A DNA stretch of 64,000 bases from the NCBI RefSeq assembly GCF_004011825.1, contig NZ_RKLO01000003.1:1-64000 (forward strand), read 5' to 3'. The notes beneath the pieces are model-generated. The model worked only from the letters and a program-made list of their open reading frames with translations, had not been told where the DNA came from and did not search any database. How positions within the stretch are numbered: position 1 is the stretch's first letter; every line of letters starts with the position of its first letter. A program made the translations under genes and the position numbers. The stretch comes from Rhodococcus xishaensis. Lineage in GTDB: Bacteria; Actinomycetota; Actinomycetes; Mycobacteriales; Mycobacteriaceae. This document shows, piece by piece, positions 11,808-24,458 of the stretch.

Positions 11808-12470
11808 TCACTTTCCTTCAGGCAGCAAGGTTTCGACGGCAACCCCGAGCGCCTCGGCGACGTCGGCGGTAGGCACAGCGCCCTCGCGAAGGATGCGCGG
11901 CTCGTCCGAGGTGATATCGACGATCGTGGACGCCAGGGCGTGTGTCGCGGTGCCGCCGTCCAGGTAGACGCTCGCCGCCCCACCCAATTGGTCGCGGGCC
12001 TCTTCGACGGTGGTGGCCGGCGGCCGGCCCGAGATATTTGCGCTCGATACGGCCATGGGTCCGACGTCACGCAGCAGTTCGAGCGCCACCGGGTGCAACG
12101 GCATCCTGAGCATCACGGTGCCGCGACTGTCGCCGAGATCCCAGGCCAGCGAAGGAGCCTGCTGCACTACGACGCTCAGCCCACCGGGCCAGAAGGCCTT
12201 GATCAGGTCACGAGCCTGCGGGCGCACCGAGTACACGAGGCCATCGATCGTGTTCCAAGAGCCGACCAGTACTGGAACCGGCATGTCCCGACCGCGGCCC
12301 TTCGCCCGCAGAAGGCTGGCAACGGCGTCGCCGTCGAATGCGTCAGCACCGAGACCGTAGACGGTGTCGGTTGGGAGGACGACGAGTCGGCCGGCCTTGA
12401 GCGCGTTCTTCGCCGCGGTCAGTCCTGCTTCACGATTGTCGGGATCCTTGCAGTCGTAGACAGTGCTCAC
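11808..12470 (-). CDS. tsaC: L-threonylcarbamoyladenylate synthase
   Basis: Makes threonylcarbamoyl-AMP for the t6A37 modification of tRNAs that read ANN codons. The YrdC/Sua5 domain is clear: LKAGRLVVLPTDTVYGLGADA near residue 25, KGRGRDMPVPVLV, and SSANISGRPP. At 220 residues it is the single-domain form, without the Sua5 C-terminal domain. It lies 50 bases behind prmC on the same strand. Confidence 0.93.
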   Translation of the reverse strand: MSTVYDCKDPDNREAGLTAAKNALKAGRLVVLPTDTVYGLGADAFDGDAVASLLRAKGRGRDMPVPVLVGSWNTIDGLVYSVRPQARDLIKAFWPGGLSVVVQQAPSLAWDLGDSRGTVMLRMPLHPVALELLRDVGPMAVSSANISGRPPATTVEEARDQLGGAASVYLDGGTATHALASTIVDITSDEPRILREGAVPTADVAEALGVAVETLLPEGK

Positions 12471-12520
12471 GCTGTCATCCTTCCATTCACTGCGGGTCCG
12501 CCGTCATCGCCGTGCCTCTT

Positions 12521-13414
12521 TCATCGCGCTGCCTCGAGGTTGGTGGCAATTCGCTGCGCGACGACGAATCGAGGCCGGCCGGCGAGGTCCGGGTGCTCCT
12601 CGACGTGGTCGAACACGCGACGGACCCGGAACAGCTCCGCGACCTGTGCGCCATTGGTGTCGTCGTGCTCAACACCCACGACGCCCCCGATGCGCAACCA
12701 CCGGGCGATGTTGTTGATCATCGGCTTGATGATGGACAGCCCGTCGGATCCGCCGAACAGCGCGGGGTGAGGGTCGTGGTCGGCAACCTCGGGATCGAGC
12801 GTTGCGTTCTCGGGAATGTACGGAGGATTGGAAACAATCAGATCAACGCCGCCCTCCAGTCCGGTGAGCAGCCCACGGTCGGTCACATCGCCTTGGACGA
12901 GACGGATCGGCGTGTCTCCGGCCTCGCGCCGACGATCCGCATTGCGACGCGCCCACCCGAGGGCGTCGGAGTCGAGTTCGACCGCGTGCACGATGGCGTC
13001 CGGGCGCGCGTGTGCGATCGCCAGCGCGAGCGCACCCGATCCGGTGCACAGGTCGAGCACAACGGGCGCACGCCGGCCAGACGCCTCGAGATGCGCAAGA
13101 GCCCAGGCGAGGAGTAGCTCCGTTTCGGGTCGCGGCACGAAGACGCCGGGTCCCACTTCGAGCGTGACATCGCCCATCGCCGTCGATCCGGTGACGTGCT
13201 GCAGCGGTATTCGTTGGGCACGACGGGCGACCAGTTCCCGGTACTCGTCGACGATGGTGGCGTCCACCAGCGGCACCAACCCGAGCCGGGTGCGTTCTAC
13301 CCCCAGCACGTGGGCAGCGAGCAGTTCAGCGTCCACCCGGGCTGAAGGAACTCCGGCCCGTTCCAACTCGGCGGCTGCGTCGATGATGGCCATGCGGAGA
13401 GGTTGTCGACTCAC
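12521..13414 (-). CDS. prmC: Release factor glutamine methyltransferase PrmC
   Basis: Methylates the glutamine of the GGQ motif in release factors 1 and 2. The 297-residue protein has an N-terminal helical substrate domain, the SAM motif VVLDLCTGSGALALAIA, and the catalytic SNPPYIPE. Its substrate RF1 is encoded nearby (prfA), but here an unrelated plus-strand gene lies between them. Confidence 0.94.
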   Translation of the reverse strand: MSRQPLRMAIIDAAAELERAGVPSARVDAELLAAHVLGVERTRLGLVPLVDATIVDEYRELVARRAQRIPLQHVTGSTAMGDVTLEVGPGVFVPRPETELLLAWALAHLEASGRRAPVVLDLCTGSGALALAIAHARPDAIVHAVELDSDALGWARRNADRRREAGDTPIRLVQGDVTDRGLLTGLEGGVDLIVSNPPYIPENATLDPEVADHDPHPALFGGSDGLSIIKPMINNIARWLRIGGVVGVEHDDTNGAQVAELFRVRRVFDHVEEHPDLAGRPRFVVAQRIATNLEAAR

Positions 13415-13559
13415 GGGTACAGACTGCCATGTCGGTCACAGACCCAGCACGGATAGGTGGCGGACAGCTTGCGTCCGGTTTGAGGGGTCCGCACGGCGAT
13501 AGAATGCGACCGGTCTGAATATCGTCAGACGGGGGCCGGATGAAGTAAGGACCGTTCCT

Positions 13560-13967
13560 ATGTTCTCCGCCAGCGCGGCCCGCATTCTCGCGACCGCAGT
13601 TCTCGCCACAGCCACCATGTACGTTGGATCGGCGGTCGCGCTCGCTGCGCCGTTCAACGTACAACCGACACCGACGATCTGCCCGGGCGGCATGGGCCCG
13701 GTGGACGTCACAGCCCTGCCGGGAGGCCGCCTCGTGGTCAGCGTCCCCGAACCTCCGCCAGCTGGTGGAGGCAGGGTGGTCTGGGTCAACACCAGCACCG
13801 GTGCCACCGGGATCACCACACTCACCAACAACGGCAACCGTGCCGAGGTCGTCGCCGACACCGGGCCGGGCACGGTCATCACAACGATCGACGGGGTCTA
13901 CACCAACGGCGCGGGTCAACCGTGCGTTCTGGCGCAAGGGGGCGTCGGGACGACGGTCGTTCCCTGA
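13560..13967 (+). CDS. Small secreted protein of unknown function
   Basis: 135 residues. A clear Sec signal peptide covers about residues 1-29 (ending SAVALAAP). The mature part is rich in Gly, Pro, Thr and Val, has two cysteines that could pair (in PTICPGG and GQPCVLAQ), and a beta-type pattern with repeated N-G turns. I recognise no family. It reads against the flanking prfA and prmC genes and ends 3 bases from the end of prfA. Confidence 0.75.
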   Translation: MFSASAARILATAVLATATMYVGSAVALAAPFNVQPTPTICPGGMGPVDVTALPGGRLVVSVPEPPPAGGGRVVWVNTSTGATGITTLTNNGNRAEVVADTGPGTVITTIDGVYTNGAGQPCVLAQGGVGTTVVP

Positions 13968-13970
13968 CCG

Positions 13971-15050
13971 CTACTCGGCAGCCAGTCGCGCCTCACGGTC
14001 CGCCTGCCCGAGGGCGTCGAGCAGAGCGCCCATGTCACCCTCGAGCACGGCGTCGAGGTTGTGTGCCTTGAACCCGATTCGGTGGTCGGTGATGCGGTTC
14101 TCGGGGAAGTTGTAGGTGCGGATGCGCTCGGAGCGGTCGACGGTACGGATTTGGCTCTGTCGGCCGGCGGATGCTTCCGCGTCCGCGGCTTCCTCGGCCG
14201 CGGCCTGGAGACGAGCAGCGAGAACCTGCATGGCACGGGCCTTGTTCTGAAGTTGGGAACGCTCGTTCTGGCAGGTCACGACGATGCCGGTCGGCAAGTG
14301 GGTGATACGGACCGCGGAGTCGGTGGTGTTGACGCCCTGGCCTCCCTTGCCCGACGACCGGTACACGTCGATACGTAGGTCCGATTCGTCGATCTGGACC
14401 TCCTCGACCTCCTCCGGCTCGGGGTAGACGAGGACTCCCGCCGCGGACGTGTGGACGCGTCCCTGCGACTCCGTTACCGGGATGCGCTGCACGCGGTGCA
14501 CGCCGCCCTCGAACTTCAGACGCGACCAGACGCCGTCACGGACGTCGCCCTTCGACTTGATCGAGATCGTCGCGTCCTTGTATCCGCCCAGGTCGGATGC
14601 CGTGGCGTCGAGGATCTCAACACGCCACCCGGCTCGCTCGGCGTAGCGGACGTACATGCGGGCAAGGTCCGATGCGAACAGGGCGGATTCCTCGCCACCC
14701 TCACCGGACTTGAGCTCGAGCACGACGTCGTCGCCGTCGTGCGGGTCCCGCGGGGCGAGCAGGTCGGTGAGTGTCTCGTCGAGCTTTGCCACCGCCTCCT
14801 CGAGGGCGGGAACTTCGGCGGCGAACGCGGAATCGTCGGCGGCCAGCTCGCGGGCCGCCTCGAGATCCTCTTGCGCCGCCTTGAGCCTTGTGTAGGTCGC
14901 CATGACGGGAGCGAGTTCGGCGAAGCGCTTGCCCACTTTTCGCGCCACCGCCGGGTCGTTGTGCAACGCCGGGTCAGCGAGTTGCTGCTCGAGGGCCGCG
15001 TGCTCGGCCAGGATGTCGTCGATCGCCGACGGCTGAGTCGTCCCTGCCAT
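13971..15050 (-). CDS. prfA: Peptide chain release factor 1
   Basis: Terminates translation at UAA and UAG. The GGQ motif ([17 protein letters not shown]) and the stop-codon recognition tripeptide PVT ([13 protein letters not shown]) are intact. The chosen ATG (MAGTTQPS) gives 359 residues and has AGGAG 7 bases upstream; the in-frame ATG at 15068 would place that Shine-Dalgarno inside the gene. Confidence 0.96.
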   Translation of the reverse strand: MAGTTQPSAIDDILAEHAALEQQLADPALHNDPAVARKVGKRFAELAPVMATYTRLKAAQEDLEAARELAADDSAFAAEVPALEEAVAKLDETLTDLLAPRDPHDGDDVVLELKSGEGGEESALFASDLARMYVRYAERAGWRVEILDATASDLGGYKDATISIKSKGDVRDGVWSRLKFEGGVHRVQRIPVTESQGRVHTSAAGVLVYPEPEEVEEVQIDESDLRIDVYRSSGKGGQGVNTTDSAVRITHLPTGIVVTCQNERSQLQNKARAMQVLAARLQAAAEEAADAEASAGRQSQIRTVDRSERIRTYNFPENRITDHRIGFKAHNLDAVLEGDMGALLDALGQADREARLAAE

Positions 15051-15163
15051 GGTTGGCTCCTGTTTCACGTTCGGCGCACTTGTCGGTGTTTGTGTCGGAT
15101 GTTCGTCGAGACCTCTCCGAACCGCGGCAAGTGCGCCAACGCGGGGGGAGGACGATACAAAAA

Positions 15164-15206
15164 CGCCGACGCCCGGCCTGCAGGAATCGCAGGACGGGCG
15201 TCGGCG
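15164..15206 (-). terminator. Intrinsic terminator of rpmE
   Basis: A 12-bp stem (CGCCGACGCCCG with its complement) plus a 5-bp inner stem lies right behind the rpmE stop codon. On the minus strand it is followed by TTTTTGTATCG, a good U tract. Confidence 0.85.
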
Positions 15207-15212
15207 GGGCAG

Positions 15213-15443
15213 CTACTTGTCGGCGGCCTTCTTGGGAGCACGCTTGCCGTAGCGCGCCTCGAAGCGAGCGACACGTCCACCGGTGTCGAGGATCTTCTGC
15301 TTGCCGGTGTAGAACGGGTGGCACTGCGAGCAGACTTCGACGTTGATTCGTCCACTCTGCGCGGTGCTACGGGTCTCGAACGTGTTGCCACAACCACACA
15401 CGACGGTCGTCGCAACGTATTCGGGGTGGATTCCAGCCTTCAT
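15213..15443 (-). CDS. rpmE: Ribosomal protein L31, zinc-binding form
   Basis: 76 residues. Two cysteine pairs (VCGCGNTF and [11 protein letters not shown]) form the zinc site, so this is the C+ form rather than the zinc-independent paralogue made under zinc starvation. The KAGIHPEY start is typical. It is followed at once by a strong terminator and then by prfA. Confidence 0.97.
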   Translation of the reverse strand: MKAGIHPEYVATTVVCGCGNTFETRSTAQSGRINVEVCSQCHPFYTGKQKILDTGGRVARFEARYGKRAPKKAADK

Positions 15444-15584
15444 GGTGTCCCTTTCAATGGCCGCCGGGTCGACTTCGCCGTTCGAAGCCGTGAACCGGAA
15501 CCGGACATAGTTGTCACGCGGGCGATCATTCTGCCAGATCGCCGACGTTTACTCCTAAACACGAGCGTGATCTTCAACGCAACA

Positions 15585-15608
15585 CCGGGCAGGATGATTC
15601 CCACCCGG
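15585..15608 (-). terminator. Possible rho gene terminator
   Basis: Inverted repeat of about 10 bp (CCGGGTGGGA and TCCTGCCCGG on the minus strand, with two G-T pairs) 12 bases behind the rho stop. No long T run follows, so it is a weak candidate. Confidence 0.4.
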
Positions 15609-15620
15609 CGTCGCTCGACG

Positions 15621-17636
15621 TCAGTCCTCCAGCGCGCTGGGTGCAGTCTTCGAGACGTTCATCAGGAACTCGACGTTGCTCTTGCTCTTCTTGAGTCGAT
15701 CGATCAGCAAGTCGATCGCCTGGTGCGAATCCAGACTGGACAGCACGCGCCGCAGCTTGTGCACGACGGCGAACTCGTCGGGGCTCATGAGAAGCTCGTC
15801 CTTACGAGTACCCGACGGGTTGACGTCGACCGCCGGGAACACACGACGCTCGGCGATCTTGCGATCGAGCTTGAGCTCGGCGTTGCCGGTGCCCTTGAAC
15901 TCCTCGAAAATCACAGTGTCACCGGTGGAACCGGTCTCGACCATCGCGGTCGCGATGATCGTCAGCGATCCACCGTTCTCGATGTTGCGGGCCGCGCCGA
16001 GGAAGCGCTTCGGCGGGTAGAGCGCCGTCGAGTCGACACCACCGGACAGGATGCGCCCGGACGCCGGCGACGAGTTGTTGTAGGCACGGCCGAGGCGAGT
16101 GATCGAGTCGAGCAGCACCACGACGTCACGGCCCTGCTCGACGAGCCGCTTCGCGCGCTCGATGGCGAGTTCGGCAACCGAAGTGTGGTCTGACGGCGGG
16201 CGATCGAAGGTCGAGGCGATGACCTCGCCGTTGACCGATCGCTGCATGTCGGTGACCTCTTCCGGCCGCTCGTCGACGAGGACGACCATCAGGTAGCACT
16301 CGGGATTGTTGACCGAGATCGCGTTCGCGATGTCCTGGAGGACGGTGGTCTTACCGGCCTTCGGCGGCGACACGATCAGCGCGCGTTGCCCCTTGCCGAT
16401 CGGCATGACCAGATCGATCACGCGGGTCGTGAGGATGTTCGGCGTGGTCTCGAGACGCAGGCGCTGGTTCGGGTACAGCGGTGTGAGCTTGTTGAATTCC
16501 GGCCGCTTGCGTGCCGCCTCGGGCTCGTGCCCGTTGACGGTGTCGAGCCGCACCAGCGGGTTGAACTTCTGCCGCTGGTTGCCCTGCTCACCCTCGCGCG
16601 GGGCACGGACCGCGCCGGTGATGGCATCGCCGCGGCGCAAGCCGTTCTTGCGAACGAGGTTCATCGAGACATAGACGTCGTTCGGGCCGGCCAGATAGCC
16701 CGACGTCCGGACGAACGCGTAGTTGTCGAGGACGTCGAGAATGCCGGCGACTGGCTGAAGGACGTCGTCCTCACGGATCTCGGGCTCGCGGCCCTCGCCT
16801 GCCTCGCCGCGGTCACGTCCGCGACGACGCTCCCGGAAACGACGACCACGACGTCCGCGGCCTGTCTCTTCGTCATCTCCGTCACGGCGTTCGCCGCGGC
16901 CCTCGCCACGCGGACCACCGCCGCCCTGGTTGCGGTCACCGCGTTCACCACGGTCGCCGCGGTCTCTGCGGCCACCACGGTCGCCACCCTGCTGGCCCTT
17001 GCCCTGTTCACGTGTGCCCTGCTCGCGCGTGCCCTGCTCGCGCGTCTCGCCCTTGGCGTCGGTCTCCTTGACGCCTTCCTTGTCTTCGGCGGGGCGGGCT
17101 TCGACGTTGCCAGCCTCGGCAGGGGCCGTCGCGGCAGTGGCGCCGCTCTCGCTGTCGGCACCCGACTGCTCGGCGGCACCGGCCCGGCGGGTTGCCCCAC
17201 GGCGTTGACGACCACGGCGTGGCGCCTGCTCGGCATCGGAGTCTTGCGTGTCGGTGGGGGCAGGTCCCGACGACGCCTGCTCACCACGCGAGTCCGCCTT
17301 GTCCGCGGCAGGCGCCGCGACGGCCGAACCAGACGAACTGTTCGCTGGCTTGGCGGCGGCTTCTCCCTGCCGCTCCTTGATGGCGGCTATCAAGTCGCCC
17401 TTTCGCATTCCCGAAGTGCCCTTGATACCGAGTTCACCCGCAAGCGAACGAAGCTCGGCGAGCACCATTCCGGAAAGCCCGGCGCCCCGTCGGGCCTCGG
17501 CGCGTTTGGTCGACGCGGCAACCGCACCCTCGTGCGGTGCAGCGTCGGATATCTTCGGAGGATTACCTGCCCCAGCACCCGCGGCCTCTGCCAGGGATTC
17601 TCGAACGGGCGTCGCAATCAGGTCCGTATCGGTCAC
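15621..17636 (-). CDS. rho: Transcription termination factor Rho
   Basis: Hexameric RNA helicase that ends transcription; 671 residues against 419 in E. coli. The N-terminal helical domain (SGMVLAELRSLAGELGIKGTSGMRKGDLIAAI) is followed at about residues 95-280 by a low-complexity insertion: first Ala/Ser/Pro-rich, then three EQGTR-type repeats, then an Arg-Gly-Asp-rich stretch of RGG/RGD type. After this come the RNA-binding cold-shock domain (VAGILDVLDNYAFVRTSGYL) and the ATPase core with SPPKAGKTTVLQ, VVLVDERPEEVTDM and GGVDSTALYPPKRF. Such long, basic, disordered insertions are typical of Rho from high-GC actinobacteria. Confidence 0.97.
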   Translation of the reverse strand: MTDTDLIATPVRESLAEAAGAGAGNPPKISDAAPHEGAVAASTKRAEARRGAGLSGMVLAELRSLAGELGIKGTSGMRKGDLIAAIKERQGEAAAKPANSSSGSAVAAPAADKADSRGEQASSGPAPTDTQDSDAEQAPRRGRQRRGATRRAGAAEQSGADSESGATAATAPAEAGNVEARPAEDKEGVKETDAKGETREQGTREQGTREQGKGQQGGDRGGRRDRGDRGERGDRNQGGGGPRGEGRGERRDGDDEETGRGRRGRRFRERRRGRDRGEAGEGREPEIREDDVLQPVAGILDVLDNYAFVRTSGYLAGPNDVYVSMNLVRKNGLRRGDAITGAVRAPREGEQGNQRQKFNPLVRLDTVNGHEPEAARKRPEFNKLTPLYPNQRLRLETTPNILTTRVIDLVMPIGKGQRALIVSPPKAGKTTVLQDIANAISVNNPECYLMVVLVDERPEEVTDMQRSVNGEVIASTFDRPPSDHTSVAELAIERAKRLVEQGRDVVVLLDSITRLGRAYNNSSPASGRILSGGVDSTALYPPKRFLGAARNIENGGSLTIIATAMVETGSTGDTVIFEEFKGTGNAELKLDRKIAERRVFPAVDVNPSGTRKDELLMSPDEFAVVHKLRRVLSSLDSHQAIDLLIDRLKKSKSNVEFLMNVSKTAPSALED

Positions 17637-17952
17637 GGAGGTCCTTTCCTTCCCTCGCTCGCGCAGCGCTGAGCTGAGGGTTCGTCCCGCAGTTCAGCCG
17701 ACAACTGAACTCGGATATGCCGTATCCGGTGGATGGAAAATCGGCCTGTCCCCCATCACATCACCCGAGAAGGCGGGTGCTGTCGATCGATCAACGCATA
17801 AGAAATCGCGTGAGGATCATGCCAGGTATCCCCCGGGGAAATGGAGTAATTGCCCTGGTGAAGCACCGGCGTCTGAAGCGCACGATGTACGGACACGCTC
17901 AGAATAGCGGCGAACGCTTCGTTCGGCAAGAACTGATCCTGAGCGAGTCCGG
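17637..17952 (-). promoter_or_regulatory. rho promoter and leader region
   Basis: A 316-base region without a gene between thrB and rho. A perfect 7-bp inverted repeat AGTTCAG/CTGAACT with a 7-base spacer lies at 17691-17711, and AAAGGA precedes the rho start. No unambiguous -35/-10 pair is seen. Long leaders ahead of rho are often used for autoregulation. Confidence 0.45.
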
Positions 17953-20020
<2,068 letters not shown>

Positions 20021-20024
<4 letters not shown>

Positions 20025-21334
20025 TCGGAGGTACCTTCCAGTCGGAGCACGCTGGTCACAGCGGTTACGGATTCGAGTTCGGCAAGAGCGGCAACCGTTT
20101 CCGCCAATGCTGCGTCGTTCGCGAGGTGGGTGACGACCACCAGACGCGCGCCGTCACCGGCACCCTCCTGACGGACCGTCGAGATGCTGATCCCGCGCTT
20201 GGCGAACTCGGCGGCGACCGCGGAGAGCACACCGGCTCGGTCGGCCACCTGCATGTTGACGTAGTAGCGGGTCGGGATGTCGCCCATCGGCGCGATGCGC
20301 AGATCCGCATACTTCGACTCTCGCGGACCGCGGCCGCCGTGTACTCGGTTGCGCGCGGCCATGACCAAGTCACCCATGACCGCGGAAGCGGTGGGAGCCC
20401 CGCCGGCGCCCTGACCGTAGAACATCAGCCGACCGGCATTGGCCGATTCGACGACGACGGCGTTGTACGCGCCGTTCACGCCGGCGAGTGGGTGCTCGCG
20501 CGGTACGAGAGCCGGGTACACCCGTGCCGAGACGCGCTCGCTGCCATCCGCTTCGACGACGCGCTCGCAGATCGACAGCAGCTTGATCGTGCAGTCGAGA
20601 GCTCTGGCGGCGTCGAGGTCCGCGGCCGAGATCTTCGAGATGCCCTCGCGATACACGTCGGCGGCGGTGACGCGGGTGTGGAAGGCGATCGAGGCGAGGA
20701 TCGCAGCCTTCGACGCGGCATCGAACCCTTCGACATCGGCGGTGGGGTCGGCTTCGGCATAGCCCAGGCGTCCGGCCTCGGCGAGCGTATCGGCGTAGTC
20801 GGCACCGGTCTCGTCCATTGCGGACAGGATGAAGTTGGTGGTGCCGTTCACGATGCCGAGCACACGGTCGACCCGGTCACCAGCGAGCGACTGCGTCAGC
20901 GGACGGATCACCGGAATCGCTCCGGCGACGGCAGCCTCGAAGTACAGGTCCACGCTCTGCCGCTCGGCAGCCTCGGCGAGCTCACCGGTGTACTCGGCGA
21001 GCAGAGCCTTGTTGGCGGTGACGACCGACTTGCCGGCATTGAGTGCGGCGAGCACCAGCTTGCGGGGCAACTCGATGCCGCCGATGACCTCTACAACGAC
21101 ATCGACGTCATCGTGGGTCACCAACGACTCGGCGTCCGTTGTCAGCAGCTCCTCCGGCACACCGCGATCGCCGTCGATGCGGCGCACCGCGACGCCCCGC
21201 AGTTCCAGGCGCGCGCCGACTCGGGCCTCGAGGTCCGCTGAATGGTCCCGGATGATCCGGGCCACCTCGCTGCCCACGGTCCCGAGGCCTAGAACGGCCA
21301 CCCCGATGGCGCGCTGCGCCGATTCGTTGGTCAC
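20021..21334 (-). CDS. hom: Homoserine dehydrogenase
   Basis: Reduces aspartate semialdehyde to homoserine; 437 residues. It has the N-terminal dinucleotide fold ([13 protein letters not shown]), the catalytic segment around [11 protein letters not shown], and a C-terminal ACT domain ([25 protein letters not shown]), which normally gives feedback inhibition by threonine. Stand-alone enzyme without an aspartokinase domain. GTG start overlaps the lysA stop. Confidence 0.97.
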
Positions 21335-22752
21335 TCCGCAACCTCCAAGCTGAGCAGATCTTTCACAGTTTCCCTACGCAAGATTAGGCGTGCGGTACCG
21401 CCTCGCACCGCGACCACTGCCGGGCGCGGGAGCAGGTTGTACCGGCTCGACATCGAGTAGCAGTATGCGCCGGTCGCCGCAACGGCGAGCAAGTCTCCCG
21501 GACCGAGGTCGTCCGGCAGCCACGTGTCCCGGATGACGATGTCACCACTCTCGCAGTGCTTGCCCACCACACGCGCGACCACCGGCTCGCCCACGCTATC
21601 GCGCGAGACCAGACGAGCATCGTAGTCCGCCTGGTACAGCGACGTGCGGATATTGTCGCTCATCCCGCCGTCGACGCTGACGTAGCGGCGGGTTGCCCCG
21701 CCGTCGAGCGTGACGTCCTTGGTGGTTCCGACCTCGTAGAGCGTGACGGTACCCGGGCCGGCGATGGCTCGCCCCGGCTCGACCGTCAGCGTCGGCACCG
21801 GCAGCCCCGCGGCCTTCGACTCGGAAGCGACGATGTGGGCGAGCTTGCCGGCGAGCGCGTCGACCGGCGGTGGGTCGTCGCTCGGCACGTACGAGATGCC
21901 GAGTCCGCCGCCGAGGTCGACGATCGACAGCTGTGACGTCTTCTCGACACCGAACCGGTCGACGATCTGGCGCATGAGGCCTATCACACGATGCGCGGCC
22001 AATTCGAATCCGTCGACCTCGAAGATCTGTGACCCGATGTGGCTGTGCAAACCGACCAGACGCAGATTGTCGGACGCGAAGACTCGCTCGACGGCGTCCA
22101 TAGCCTTGCCGCCGGAGAGCGAGAATCCGAACTTCTGATCCTCATGCGCGGTCGCGATGAACTCGTGGGTGTGGGCCTCGACACCGACGGTGACGCGAAC
22201 CAGGACGTCCTGCACGACACCCTGGCGCGCTGCGAGCTCGTCCAGGCGTTCGATCTCGACCAGCGAGTCGAGCACGATGTGGCCGACGCCGGCGGTGATC
22301 GCAGTCTCGAGTTCGGCGACCGACTTGTTGTTGCCGTGCATGGTGATCCGCTCGGCCGGGAAGCCTGCATGCAACGCCACCTCGAGCTCGCCGCCCGACG
22401 AGACGTCCATCGACAGGCCCTCGTCGCGTACCCAGCGGGCGATCTCCGTGCACAGGAATGCCTTGGACGCGTAGTGCACTCGCTCGGCGCCGCCGAACGC
22501 ATTTGCCATGTCCCGGCACCGGGAGCGGAAGTCGTCCTCGTCGACTACGAACAGCGGGGTTCCGTACTTCTCGGCGAGCTCGGTGACAGGGACACCGGCG
22601 AGCCGGACTTCACCGTCGTCGCCGCGCTCGGCCCCGCGCGGCCACACGTGCGGCGGCAACATCGTCATACTCGACGGTGTCGCCGGGCGCGGCGGCAACC
22701 CGGGGGCGTGCTGGATCTCGGCGTGCCGGGGTCCGGCAGGGTGCGCGTTCAC
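21331..22752 (-). CDS. lysA: Diaminopimelate decarboxylase
   Basis: Last step of lysine synthesis, acting on meso-diaminopimelate, which is also a cell-wall component; 473 residues. PLP lysine in [10 protein letters not shown], the HGNNKS element, [13 protein letters not shown] and CESGDIV with the second-subunit cysteine are all present. The first 35 residues are rich in Pro and His and vary in the family. GTG start overlaps the argS stop as GTGA. Confidence 0.96.
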   Translation of the reverse strand: MNAHPAGPRHAEIQHAPGLPPRPATPSSMTMLPPHVWPRGAERGDDGEVRLAGVPVTELAEKYGTPLFVVDEDDFRSRCRDMANAFGGAERVHYASKAFLCTEIARWVRDEGLSMDVSSGGELEVALHAGFPAERITMHGNNKSVAELETAITAGVGHIVLDSLVEIERLDELAARQGVVQDVLVRVTVGVEAHTHEFIATAHEDQKFGFSLSGGKAMDAVERVFASDNLRLVGLHSHIGSQIFEVDGFELAAHRVIGLMRQIVDRFGVEKTSQLSIVDLGGGLGISYVPSDDPPPVDALAGKLAHIVASESKAAGLPVPTLTVEPGRAIAGPGTVTLYEVGTTKDVTLDGGATRRYVSVDGGMSDNIRTSLYQADYDARLVSRDSVGEPVVARVVGKHCESGDIVIRDTWLPDDLGPGDLLAVAATGAYCYSMSSRYNLLPRPAVVAVRGGTARLILRRETVKDLLSLEVAE

Positions 22753-24401
22753 ATCCGCTCCGGTGCGCTCACGCCGAGCAGCTCGAGGCCGTTCGCCAGA
22801 ACCTGACGCGACGCGTCACACAGTGCCAGACGTGCGATGTGCAACTCGGTGACCTGTTCGTCGCCCTGCGGGAGGATGCGGCACACGTCATAGAAGCGGT
22901 GATACGTCCCAGCGAGTTCCTCGAGGTACCGAGCGACGCGATGCGGCTCACGCAACTCGGCCGCCTTGGCGACGACGCGCGGGTACTCGCCGATGGTGCG
23001 GATCAGGTCACCTTCGCGGTCGTGGGTCAGCAGACTCAAGTTCGGGTTCTGCGAGCTGAGGCCCATCTCGGCCGCGTTGCGCCCGACCGAGCACAGGCGC
23101 GCGTGCGCGTACTGCACGTAGTACACCGGGTTTTCGTTGGTTGCGGCGGCCCACAGCTCGAGGTCGATGTCGAGGCTCTGGTCCACCGACGAGCGCACCA
23201 GTGAGTATCGGGCGGCGTCGATGCCGATCGCCTCGACGAGGTCGTCGAGAGTGATGACGGTGCCGGCTCGCTTGCTCATCTTCACGGCCTCGCCCGCGCG
23301 CACGAGGTTGACCATCTGACCGATCATGACCTCGACGGTGTCGGGATCGTCGCCGAACGCGGCGGCAGCGGCCTTGAGCCGGCCGATGTAGCCGTGGTGG
23401 TCGGCGCCGAGCATGTAGATGCACAGGTCGAAGCCGCGGGCGCGCTTGTCCTGGAAGTACGCGATGTCACCGGCGATGTACGCGGCGTTGCCGTCGGACT
23501 TGATGACGACGCGGTCCTTGTCGTCGCCGAAATCGGTGCTCCTGAGCCACCACGCACCGTCCTCGTGATACAAGCTGCCCGAGTCCTTGAGAGTCTCGAC
23601 AGCCTTGGTGACGGCGCCCGATTCGAACAGCGAATACTCGTGGAAGTAGACGTCGAAATCGACACCGAACTCGTGCAGCGTGCGCTTGATGTGCGCGAAC
23701 ATCAGCTCGACACCGATGGATCGGAAGGTCTCGTGACGCTCGGCGTCGGGCAGCTCGAGCGCACCGGGGGCCTGCTTCAGCACCTCGGCTGCGATATCGA
23801 CGATGTACGCACCTGCGTAGCCGTCCTCGGGCGCCGACTCGCCCTTGGCCGCGGCGATGAGCGAGCGTGTGAACCGGTCGATCTGGGCGCCGTGGTCGTT
23901 GAAGTAGTACTCGCGGGTGACGGCTGCGCCCTGCGTGGTCAGGATCCGGCCGAGAGCATCACCTACGGCGGCCCAGCGGGTGCCACCGAGGTGGATCGGG
24001 CCGGTGGGGTTAGCGGAGACGAACTCGAGGTTGATGCGCTTGTCGGCGAGCGCATCGCCCGAGCCGTAGGCCGCGCCGGCCTCGAGTACCCTGGCGACGA
24101 TCACACCCTGGGCATCGGCGTCGAGGCGAATGTTGAGGAAGCCGGGCCCGGCGACCTCGGCCGACGTGACACCGTCGGCAGCGCTCAGGGCCTCGGCGAG
24201 CCAGGTGGCGAGATCACGCGGATTCGTACCGGCCTTCTTGGCGACCTGCATCGCCACATTGGTGGCGTAGTCGCCGTGCTCAGGGTTGCGGGGACGCTCG
24301 ACCGTGAGAGTCGCAGGCAGTACGGAGACGTCGAGTCCCCGCTCGGCGAGCACCTTCGCGGCGGTCCCTCGGAGCAGTTCGGCAAGGTCGGCTGGAGTCA
24401 C
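22749..24401 (-). CDS. argS: Arginyl-tRNA synthetase
   Basis: Class I synthetase, 550 residues. The HIGH-type motif reads [21 protein letters not shown], a variant shared with mycobacterial ArgS, and the KMSKS motif is [11 protein letters not shown]. The C-terminal anticodon-binding helical domain ends in [12 protein letters not shown]. Start is GTG, first gene of the argS-lysA-hom-thrC-thrB operon, as argS-lysA also lead in corynebacteria. Confidence 0.97.
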   Translation of the reverse strand: MTPADLAELLRGTAAKVLAERGLDVSVLPATLTVERPRNPEHGDYATNVAMQVAKKAGTNPRDLATWLAEALSAADGVTSAEVAGPGFLNIRLDADAQGVIVARVLEAGAAYGSGDALADKRINLEFVSANPTGPIHLGGTRWAAVGDALGRILTTQGAAVTREYYFNDHGAQIDRFTRSLIAAAKGESAPEDGYAGAYIVDIAAEVLKQAPGALELPDAERHETFRSIGVELMFAHIKRTLHEFGVDFDVYFHEYSLFESGAVTKAVETLKDSGSLYHEDGAWWLRSTDFGDDKDRVVIKSDGNAAYIAGDIAYFQDKRARGFDLCIYMLGADHHGYIGRLKAAAAAFGDDPDTVEVMIGQMVNLVRAGEAVKMSKRAGTVITLDDLVEAIGIDAARYSLVRSSVDQSLDIDLELWAAATNENPVYYVQYAHARLCSVGRNAAEMGLSSQNPNLSLLTHDREGDLIRTIGEYPRVVAKAAELREPHRVARYLEELAGTYHRFYDVCRILPQGDEQVTELHIARLALCDASRQVLANGLELLGVSAPERM

Positions 24402-24439
24402 AGGAGTCCATCTTATTGCGTGTACCGCAGGGGCGGATA

Positions 24440-24458
24440 ACCAGTGTCAATAACTGGT
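24440..24458 (-). promoter_or_regulatory. Candidate argS operon -35 box inside an inverted repeat
   Basis: On the minus strand a perfect -35 box TTGACA (24445-24450) is enclosed by ACCAGT-N7-ACTGGT. The -10 box is not obvious (GGTACA at an 18-base spacing is the best candidate). The arrangement looks like an operator over the -35 of the argS-lysA-hom-thrCB operon. Confidence 0.45.
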
